Assembly (NCBI GenBank): GCA_014773175.1
Contig: VXCM01000139.1
Location: 363,794-427,793 of the forward strand
Source: Lucifuga dentata
Lineage: Eukaryota; Chordata; Actinopteri; Ophidiiformes; Bythitidae
Direction: 5' to 3'
DNA length: 64,000 bases
Below are positions 56,609-64,000 of the stretch, piece by piece (position 1 is the first letter of the stretch; the number at the start of each line of letters is the position of its first letter). A program made the position numbers and the translations under genes. Below the pieces are notes generated by a model. It had not been told where the DNA came from and did no database searches. It worked only from the letters and a program-made list of their open reading frames with translations.

Positions 56609-58965
56609 TAAACATTAAGGCAGTGTCTTTTTTGTATTTCATTTTTACACTGCTATCCACAAAGCTTGCTGGTGGGCATGTAGAATTTAACCATGTGAAT
56701 AGTTTTTTTCCCCCCGTAAATACCAACCTTGAAGCAAGCCACATAAATATTTACATCTCTTCAGTTTTATATACAATCCTTGCTATTATACAGTGGGTTA
56801 TAATAATAAAAAAAAAATCATTATGCACAATATGGTTGAACAATGTACTGTTTATGTCAATCGCCTCCATCCACCCTTGGACAGTCCAGGGAATGCAACG
56901 GCAATCAAATTTGTAAAGATGATTTAGATTTCTAATGAAACTGAATGAAGATGTGACTAATCGAAAACTGCGACAACAAAGAAAATAAAAGTGTGTTAAA
57001 ATTAGTTTCAATATACTTAAAATCAACATTAGTCCGTCATCATCTCTTTAAAGTACAGCTGGATATGGCTTAGACTGTTTACCGTCACATTCTAAGTTTC
57101 TTCAGTAGATAGATGATATACAAGCAGAGAAAACAATATACAAAGCCTGGCCGGATTTTTGTTGAAATTAAAACCCTCCATCAGTCACCAAATCCAACCG
57201 AAAACATGGCTGAGATGAGCATTCTGCCGAAATGGAGAGCTCAATGCTTCACGATCAAGGTAGGATGAAGGAGGAAGAGGAGGTAGTCCGATAACAGTCA
57301 TACGGGTTGATGACCGAGTCTCCGCCGTGACAGAATTAACTAGAGCTAGAGAGGTGTGTGTCCGCCCCCAAAACACTACACAAGTCAGTTTACTGCAGTC
57401 AGACGACAGAGTGTGTCCCTGGATGCACAAAGTCACAGGCCGTGAACATTCCACATCACATCACCACGTCATTTACAGAGAGGTGGCCTTTAAAATACTG
57501 CAAGTAAAATCTAAGAACATGCAATGCAATTACACAAAACTACCACAATGCTTCTGGATGCCTTCCCTTCACTTCCTCTGACCTGTACAAACACGAGGCT
57601 GCAATGAAGTACACTTGAAGTATGTCGAAGGTCGCGCAGCGGAGAAACTGTTTGAAATTGATGCAGGCCCTTATAGTTATTACAAAAAGCCATGGGTGCT
57701 GTGCTGTGGCGCGTCGTCGTCGTGTAAATCCAATGTGTGGAACAGTTAAAAGCTAAGGCCGTGATGGATTTGGAGGAGAAATGCACGATAAAAATGAAAA
57801 GAGGACATTTTGTTTGTCAAATTTCCCTGTGTGGACAGAATAAACCCTGGAAACGGGGCCTGAAAGAAAAATTGTGCGTCACTTGGTAACTTCAGTACTG
57901 TATATGTAAAAGAAATGGCACTTAACACTAGGAATATCTCATAACTGTACAAAATCTGCCCAGATGAGGAGTTGAGTTGATGCAGCTCCTTCGAGGCAAT
58001 AAAAGGTCAGAGGTCAGACCTTCACAACAGCTCCTAGACGGTATTCTAGCAGGCTAGCAGTAGCTGTCCCTGCCATGGACCACGGGTCACAGAAAGATGG
58101 CTTTTATTTGTCACCTCTTCGACATGAGCAAACTCCAGCTGATGCTGAGGAATTTGCTCTGAAGCAGCTTTGTGGCTGGTCTCCACCCGCTCAAAGCGGC
58201 TCGGTCGTGACTCACGGAAGTGTGATTGTCGCTTGAGTGTGGGAGGATCAAAGAATATAGGTGACGAGACCAAAAGTAACGGCTAGGCGGAAAACTCCAC
58301 AGTGGATTTCTATGCGGTTCTTCAGTCCGTTTTTTTTTTTTCGCCTGCTTCTTCAAAATGCTATTGTGAACAGATTGACAAACTAAGTGCTTAACATCCA
58401 AAAACTGAACAAACACAGACGTGGTTCATATAAAAACAGTGAGAAAGTGTCACTTGCCTCAGTGCCGTCCGTCTGGCTAGCATCTCTCCCAACATGTCTT
58501 CACTGCTCTCCATATCTAATACATATGATGACATCAGCAACGTACAGCATGTTTACCCTGTAAACCAATGAACCCCCNCCCCGTTACAATCTTTACTCCC
58601 TGACCCCCCCACAAAAGATATATCATTGCAGTTAAGAGACAATACATGACGCCATCACAAATGTACTGAAGGTTCTCAGCTCACTTTCCAAAACCACAGG
58701 AGTGGACTGACTGAATTTAAAGAAGAAAAGAAGAAGAACATAAAAGAAGAAAAGGAGATGTTGGTTCTCCTCCCGTCCGTCTGACGCGTTCTTGTAGTGG
58801 TAGCAGTGCGGAGACGGCTGCAGCCTGGAGTTCATGCGCTGAAACGTGGAAGGGCGCGGCCTCCCTAAGAGGGTCCAAGCTGCATGGTCAAAACTCTGTC
58901 ACTAGAGCTTCTGTCCTTCATCAGGCTGAGAGCTCCTGAGCAGACCAGCAAAACACCTTCATCAT

Positions 58966-58997
<32 letters not shown>

Positions 58998-59492
58998 GCA
59001 GCACAGCCTCTTCCACACAGCTGTGAGCACGTTAGAGAAGCACAGCGCGATGCGTTTAGGATCGATAAGGCCAGTGAGGAGAAACAGTGAAGATTTTTTA
59101 AAAAAGTGATTTGTCCTTTAGAGTAGTCCTGGGTGAGTGCATAACGTAAGCGCAAACAAACACACGTGCACACACACACACACACACACTCGCACTCACA
59201 CACATACACACAAGCAGCAGTGTTCCCTCCGATTGGTGCTCGGCGTCTGAGTTGCGTGAAAGAGGCAGAGAACAAAATCCTTGCGTGACGACAGACAGGA
59301 AATGCAGAGTGGAATGGTGTGGGTTTGTTCGCCTCAGCAGATGGATTCCCTGTGTGTGTGTTTGGGTCTGTGTGGCTGAAGCAGAACGGAGATGTTTGGC
59401 TGTGAGGGAGCTTCTGCTCGCGCCGCCGTCACTCGCTGTCGGACAGGGTCTCGTACTGAGAGCAGAGCAGAGGTTTGGGCTNCGCGCCGCCG
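56609..59492 (-). other. Probable ncor2 3' UTR
   Basis: No open frame with family resemblance and no transposon lies between the ncor2 stop and the distal AATAAA. It includes an N at 58,578 in a C-run, a CTG/ATG triplet repeat, a CA run (59,165-59,211), and the duplicated last coding bases of ncor2 at 59,419-59,481. The full extent is inferred. Confidence 0.5.
58960..59001. repeat. (CAT)5(CAG)9; reads (CTG)9(ATG)5 in ncor2 mRNA sense
   Basis: Five CAT units (58,960-58,974) are followed directly by nine CAG units (58,975-59,001). On the transcribed strand of ncor2 this is a CTG repeat in the probable 3' UTR. It is not in frame with any recognised protein. Confidence 0.93.
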
Positions 59493-59545
59493 TCACTCGC
59501 TGTCGGACAGGGTCTCGTACTGAGAGCAGAGCAGAGGTTTGGGCT
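59419..59545. other. Assembly duplication around a single N (59,482) at the ncor2 stop codon
   Basis: The bases 59,419-59,481 equal 59,483-59,545 exactly (63 nt). The copy joined to the exon is the right one. The left one repeats the last 17 codons behind the stop. Confidence 0.95.
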
Positions 59546-59686
59546 CCTCCTCCCAGGACCGGGTCCCGGGTCCCGCTCCCGCTCCCTGGCCCGGACCCCC
59601 TGGCTGACCGGAGGATGGGGAGGGAGCAGACACCATCCCACTGGGAAAACGCATCGTTAATGGGTTGCACAGCAAAGGGGCAGGAC
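59493..59686 (-). CDS. ncor2: ncor2 last coding exon
   Basis: After the acceptor TTTTACAG it reads PAPLLCNPLTMRFPSGM, a Pro/Gly/Ser-rich linker and EEEPKPLLCSQYETLSDSE, then TGA. The last 15 residues agree with the SMRT C-terminus known from mammals. The complete stop-containing end is present on the exon side of the N at 59,482, so the coding sequence is intact. Confidence 0.96.
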
Positions 59687-62600
59687 CTGTAAAAAAAAAA
59701 AAAAAAAAAANCATAGTGAGGAAATTTATACAATGTGGTTAAAATATTCTATCGTAGGGCTGATATGAAATTTTTTTTTATCATTTTTTTTTTTATATTG
59801 ATCAATATCGATATATACCGCGATATGGCAAAGATTCTGCTGTATTTCAAGTGATTTGAATTTAAAATTTATTTTAACAGTTTCTTTATGCATGTTCTGA
59901 ATATGAAAAATAACCAACTGAAAATGAACTGAAAAATCCGTCTTTTTCAACAGTCTGCAGTGGCATCAAGTCTTTTCCAATAAAGAAAGCTACAGCACGC
60001 GTGATGTCCTCATGTTTTTTTTTTTTTTTTTTTTTTTTTGTATGGTCCCACAGCAGAAAAAGCAGACTGTATGGTAGTTTGGGTCCGCGTACCTAACAGC
60101 CAATTGATTTTCGTTTTGGAAGGGGGAAACGTAAAACAAAAAAAGAGTGTTACGTCCGAGGGCTTTGCTGCGTGTCCCGGGGGACAGGTTTGAAGTAGCC
60201 GCTGTAGTAAGGGTAAGCGGCTGCCCTCTCTGTGCTAAACTGATGGCAGCACATCAGACGGTAACATAAGTGTGTTGTACAGCCGTGCTCCGTCAGCGCT
60301 GCTTTCCTTTCTCAGTCATCGTTAGATTTTTTTTTTTTTCTCTGGAGTTTCATCGCTTTCTGACATCTTTGTCTGACTTTCGCTCAGACATCACCACCGC
60401 TGTGTTCACCGGCGTTTAGCAAGATGCTGCTTTGAGGAAGTGGGCGGACTGTTATGACACTGCCACCTGATTGGCTAGTTTGTTCCATTTCTGACACACT
60501 ATTGGCTGTTTGACCCGTCATTAACTTCCTGTATTCAAACACTTTTTTCTATTGATTTTATATCGACTTCTTCATTTTTATATTGAAGATTTTTTTATAT
60601 CGCGATACGACTTTATATCGTCCAAGCCTATTTTATCATTTTCATAAAAAAAAAAAACAAACAGTTGTGATAGGACTGTTTTCTACCTGTAGATGAAGGC
60701 CGGTCCTCCCAAACACGGTTGGTTAGTGGAGTTCTTCTGTTGCAGTCTCCCTCAGAGTGGACGGAGGAGACGGAGGAAGGTCTCTCCCCTCCTGACAGGC
60801 CTGGTCCTGGAGATTTGGCCTTCCGCCCGTTAGAGCGCCCACTGCCCTTTGAAGACTTTCCCCCGCCTGCAACCAGAGGAAGCAGAACGAAAGTAACATT
60901 GATGCTCGATTAAGGAACAAATATAACGATACGTCAGATTTATTCTTATCAAAGTTAAGAAAAGAGTGACAAAAACAAATAATGATAAAACCTGTGATAA
61001 CAATAATGATGTGTGGTATATGTGCAGCACTGAACGCGTCTGAGAATGTTGCACCTTGGAAGAAGGCGTCCTCGGCACGTCCGTCAGCTAGAGGCACAGG
61101 AGCGGCCACAGTGGAACCCACTGAGTTTGTGGCGTTGGATAGAGAGCGTTCCTCAGACTGGTCATCATATTTCCCCATCAGTGCTTTTCTTATAATGGCC
61201 TCCAAGCCTATTGAGTTACCAGGTGTCTCTGGTGCTGGGTTGGTGCAGACGCTGACGGGTCCTGTGACAGGAAGGAGGCCAGTAAACAAGTTGGAGAGAG
61301 TTGAGATAGCATCAGAGGTATACAGGGTGAAGAGGCAAATAAAACAAGGTCAAAAAAGCGGAAAGAAAACAGAAGGAAAGAGGGAGGGCTGATGACAAAA
61401 CCACATTGTTCGGTACTGTCAGAAGGAATATTTATGCAGGAAGAAATAGAGTGCCTGGGAGCAAAGCTAACATGGAGCTAAAGGGAAGCTGGATAACAGC
61501 ATGAGAGATGAGAAGAGAGTAAAACAGCTACAACACCTTTAGTCAGGGAGGAACTGCTGCATTTATACCGACACAGCATTTTAATCAGACCAATGAGCAT
61601 GATGAGAGGTTTGGATGAATTTTCTGGAAAGCCCCTTTTCTTGCATGCGTCTTAATTTGCAAAAGCTCTGGCAGTTTTCTGTGTGTGTAATGTGGGAATA
61701 CAAGCCTGAGTTGATTTTCCATGTAAAATACTCTTAGGACTTTGTAAGATGTCTGTTTTATCCTTCACTGTGACTCTAGAGGAAACAAAAACAGCAGCAC
61801 CGCTGGGTAAAGGATGCAAAATTTACAACATTTGGCAAATGGAAACTCTCTCTTAACGTTGGTGAACACAACTATGGACGTGCAAAACATGTGACATAAC
61901 TGTGGCCAAAACGACCACCCAGGAGGCCCGTTTGAGGGTTGCGTGCAACGTTGCTCACCACTCGAAATATGAAACAATGCAGATGGCCGTGTGATGTAAA
62001 TGCGCCTTCATCGACGATTAGCCAAGCGAAAACCAAACAAAGGTGAATAAGTTTGACAAGTGACTGGCAGAGGAGGTGAAGAAGTACCAGCACCTAGAAG
62101 ATCTCTCCATGAGGGATTATAAAGAGTGCCAGTTCCTGGCAGGAGGTTGCCCGTCCTCTGCAGTCCAAGGAATATTCCTGTTGCATAAGTGGAAAAATTT
62201 GTGCCTGATGTGTGAAGGCTAGAAATAAGAAATGGGGATCTCGATGGAGCTGAAGAACCTGCAATTGTCATGAAAACGCCAAAACCACGAATGCTAGGAG
62301 ATGTGGACAGCCCATTTCAGAGCCGTCTATATCTGCGTCGTGTCCATGCTAAGCCTGCACCAAAGGATGTTTGGCTGCTTTACTAAAACATTTCCACAAC
62401 AAAAGTATAATGAAGGGCTGTCTTCTCACTTGTAATGTCTTAATAATTGATGAATTCATCATTGATTACCTGCGGTGGTAGACGCTGGCATGTTGAAGAT
62501 TTCTGTTCCTGGCTGACCAGCATCTGAAAGTGTCAAAAGTTCTTCTTAAAACTGATTGTCTTTCCTTTTTTTTTTTGGACCAAGTTTTTCATTCTTTTTA

Positions 62601-63320
62601 ACTTTCATACATTGAACACAGGTTGAACATGTTTGAAATCATTACTTCGCAAAAAGAAAACAATTAAAGCAAACAAAACAGAGAAAATAATAATCCTACA
62701 GATTCTAATCGAAAAAGGAGTGGCAGCATTACTGTTATGATTACCATTATTATTATCATCATCGTCTTTCCACGTCCAAATCCTTAATATAATCCTCACT
62801 TCCCAATTTCGTCACTCCCGACCCTTTCCCTCCCCAACGACCATGGCTAAACCTTTCCCATATCCCCATATTTCATACATACACATAAACATATACATAT
62901 TAGAACATACATATATATATTCATTATAAAATATGATTCCTTCCTTTTTTAACAGAATCCAAAACATTTTTCCAGGCCTTAACATTTCCTTGACTAAATT
63001 CATTAGTTTTGGCAGCTGATAATTCCATAATTGTAATAGTAAATTATTTTGTCACTGACTTATTGGGAGTAAATGAGGGGGGGTTGCCATCTTTGAGCAA
63101 GATTTTCTGCTCAAAGATTTGATTCTTTGTTGAATCACACAAGATGTTTTATTAGCACTGATGCAGATCAGACTTACTGAATTCGCTCTCATTTCCCACC
63201 ACCGTCATCTTCTTGATCATCTCCTGCTTCTTTGACTTCACGATGGCTGAGGTGTTCTCGTTCAGCTTGCTGAAGAAGGCTGGATGCTGGGAGGAGTTAG
63301 GAGGGGAATGTGAGCCCATT
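59493..63320 (-). CDS. ncor2: Nuclear receptor co-repressor 2 (SMRT), last five coding exons
   Basis: SMRT is a large nuclear scaffold that binds unliganded nuclear receptors and recruits HDAC3-containing complexes to silence genes. Only the C-terminal part lies in the window (the gene enters from the right). Exons, in transcription order, are 63,320-63,178, 62,523-62,470, 61,261-61,055, 60,866-60,687 and 59,686-59,493; all five junctions keep the frame at phase 1 and use GT/AG. Together they give 778 nt, about 258 residues. They include FFSKLNENTSAIVKSKKQE, PGTEIFNMP, the receptor-binding CoRNR box in GLEAIIRKALMGKYD, a KAKSPGPGLSGGERP/SVHSEGDCNRRTPLTNRVWE block and the terminal KPLLCSQYETLSDSE. 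The GKYD ending of the CoRNR box and the final DSE fit SMRT rather than NCoR1. Stop TGA is at 59,493-59,495. Confidence 0.96.
59691..59711. repeat. Poly-A with an N, next to the last ncor2 acceptor
   Basis: On the transcribed strand this is the T-tract of the acceptor (TTTTTTACAG). The N at 59,711 means its length is not reliable. Confidence 0.85.
59755..60630. mobile_element. Inverted-repeat element (TAGGGCTG...) in the last ncor2 intron
   Basis: It begins TAGGGCTGATATGAA and ends ATATCGTCCAAGCCTA, whose inverse is TAGGCTTGGACGATAT. The interior has ATATCGCGATA-like motifs at both ends (59,816 and 60,597), two T-runs and no open transposase. The wording is that of a common fish element that starts TAGGGCTGGGCGATATGG. 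TA at both edges would fit a TA target, but the superfamily is not certain. It ends 55 bp from the penultimate exon's donor. Confidence 0.6.
60687..60866 (-). CDS. ncor2: ncor2 penultimate coding exon
   Basis: 180 nt between TGGTTGCAG and G|GTAGAAAAC. It encodes a Lys/Ser/Gly-rich stretch, then RPSSVSSVHSEGDCNRRTPL and TNRVWEDRPSST, conserved in SMRT. Confidence 0.94.
60867..61054 (-). other. ncor2 intron (188 bp)
   Basis: Short intron, translated through in frame for some distance. That explains the misleadingly long open frame across it. Confidence 0.85.
61055..61261 (-). CDS. ncor2: ncor2 exon with the CoRNR box (third from the end)
   Basis: 207 nt between CTGTCACAG and G|GTGCAAC. It encodes the receptor-interaction helix LEAIIRKAL (codons at 61,179-61,205), which fits the LxxI/HIxxxI/L rule for co-repressor docking. 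It is followed by an acidic and Ser-rich tail ending in DAFFQ. Confidence 0.95.
61262..62469 (-). other. ncor2 intron (1,208 bp)
   Basis: Bounded by GT at 62,469 and AG at 61,262-61,263. Apart from the possible transposase fragment nothing is recognised. Confidence 0.7.
61780..62100 (-). pseudogene. Possible DDE-transposase fragment in an ncor2 intron
   Basis: The - strand frame at 61,872-62,093 contains VDEGAFTSHGHLHC and, 20 residues on, ARNPQTGLLGGRFGHSY. The DE.xFT....H then NP pattern is reminiscent of the catalytic region of some mariner-related transposases. The match is short and I cannot test it, so it is tentative. Confidence 0.3.
62470..62523 (-). CDS. ncor2: ncor2 exon (fourth from the end)
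   Basis: 54 nt between CTTTCAG and G|GTAATC. It encodes (N)AGQPGTEIFNMPASTTA, the conserved short block before the CoRNR exon. Confidence 0.93.
62524..63177 (-). other. ncor2 intron (654 bp)
   Basis: AT-rich, with a TACATAC-type tract near 62,880-62,930. No repeat is recognised. Confidence 0.7.
63178..63320 (-). CDS. ncor2: ncor2 exon (fifth from the end)
   Basis: 143 nt between acceptor CCTCCTCCAG and donor A|GTAAGTC. It reads HSPPNSSQHPAFFSKLNENT then SAIVKSKKQEMIKKM and ends ESEF plus one base. Confidence 0.93.
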
Positions 63321-63689
63321 CTGGAGGAGGGAAAGGAGTGCCAAGTCAGCTTTCATATAGTATTCCATCCATCCATCCATTCTCAATATCTACTTATTCT
63401 GTGCAGGGTGCCAAACATGTGCAGTATCTATGAGAGGATCACGACTGGAATGATGGCGGAGTCCACGTTTAGCAGCCTGGCATGAGCTTTCCCACGAAGG
63501 CTGAGCTGAGGGATTCTAAATTTTTGCAGCAAAACCTCTGATCCGTACTACACCATCCAGAATCTTTTCAGGGTAAATATCATCTACAACCTCTGAAACC
63601 AAACCAAAGTACTTCTGCTTGTACCTGTTTGTTGACTCAGAGTTCCCCAAGGCTAAACATCTCTATTTTTTACAGCTTGATTACTTACT
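63321..63689. other. ncor2 intron, unassigned
   Basis: A short (CCAT)n lies near 63,366. A + strand frame reading IYERITTGMMAESTFSSLA (about 63,427-63,484) follows an acceptor-like CTGTGCAG but is not recognised. Confidence 0.5.
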
Positions 63690-64000
63690 GGTGACCATAC
63701 TGTGCACCCACTTGTAGACAATTTAATTGACTTATCCCTGGACTCCATCATGATACTGTCCTCACTCGACCATCTCAATGACTATGATTTAATTATGACG
63801 ACATCATTGTGGACTTGAGATTGTCTTACTGGATTATATTATCATCTCAATTGCTGTTTTTATATCTTCCTGTATTGTTTCATTGTTATTTGACTTGCTG
63901 TAATTTGTCTGCTTCCCCACATACGGCTCCTATTGCACACGTGGCCATTTAAGGAGAGGGAATCTCTCTCTGAATTGCCTCTCCAGAAGTTTCTTCCAGT
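63690..64000 (+). repeat. Probable interspersed teleost repeat, cut by the window edge
   Basis: The string TTGCACACGTGGCC...GGAGAGGGAATCTCTCTC...CTCCAGAAGTTTCTTCC follows the wording of a widespread fish repeat that usually reads GAGAGGGATCCCTCCTC...GAGGTTTCTTCC. The class is not certain and the match is from memory. Confidence 0.4.

Noticed and set aside
45222..59545. True tandem duplications of exon ends
   Set aside because: Each is exact and centred on a single N, which points to assembly and not biology.
59252..59692. A 146-codon + strand frame
   Set aside because: It is antisense to the last ncor2 exon and its assembly duplicate; low complexity and no family resemblance.
60723..61289. 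A 188-codon open frame on the - strand
   Set aside because: It is two ncor2 exons plus the short intron between them that happens to lack stops. The exon boundaries are given separately.
59493..63320. Assignment to ncor1 instead of ncor2
   Set aside because: The CoRNR box reads LEAIIRKALMGKYD and the C-terminus ends in CSQYETLSDSE, both as in SMRT. NCoR1 differs at these places as I recall them.
63213..63485. A 90-codon + strand frame near the right edge
   Set aside because: Its first part is antisense to an ncor2 exon. The remainder has an acceptor-like start but no recognisable protein.
1..64000. CRISPR array, operon, prophage or other microbial system
   Set aside because: The tandem repeats are microsatellites, the genes are spliced and vertebrate, and nothing microbial was seen.

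Overview
The window reads as draft-assembly DNA from a teleost fish. It holds two recognisable vertebrate protein genes in tail-to-tail order, plus one lone exon of a third between them. The rest is intergenic and intronic DNA dense in microsatellites and short DNA transposons, including a Tc1-like remnant with the familiar teleost look. The species cannot be named from the sequence. No bacterial-type features (operons, CRISPR arrays, prophage) are present.

Layout. From 1 to about 44.4 kb I find no convincing gene. This part holds TTAA-flanked inverted-repeat elements in at least two families, one hAT element with a perfect 8-bp target duplication, a Harbinger-like element, a piggyBac-like element, a CACTG-ended element, a LINE 3' end, several unclassified repeats, microsatellites, and three long low-repeat stretches that could be regulatory. 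From 44.5 to 53.5 kb lies rflna (refilin A, FAM101A) on the + strand, with three coding exons and a probable 2.3-kb 3' UTR. At 54,494-54,574 (- strand) there is a single 81-nt exon that encodes a C-terminal piece of Musashi-1, with good splice sites and no partner exon in view. From about 56.6 kb to the right edge lies the 3' part of ncor2 (SMRT) on the - strand: five coding exons, including the CoRNR box that docks unliganded nuclear receptors and the conserved C-terminus, then a long 3' UTR.

The rflna/ncor2 pair matches the gene order I know from human 12q24.31. Refilin A is a filamin partner in actin organisation and skeletal development. SMRT is a nuclear co-repressor scaffold. Nothing in the sequence suggests they work together beyond being neighbours.

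Assembly quality matters here. Single N characters sit either inside simple repeats or between two copies of the same 62-132 bp of sequence, as if overlapping contig ends were joined without being merged. Eight such duplications were found. They break the rflna frame in exon 3, duplicate its exon-1 splice donor, copy most of the Musashi exon, and put a second copy of the ncor2 C-terminal codons behind its stop. These should be collapsed before judging any gene as broken.

The most interesting points are the orphan Musashi-1 exon and the TTAA-bounded element families, which insert into or directly beside one another while sharing single TTAA sites.
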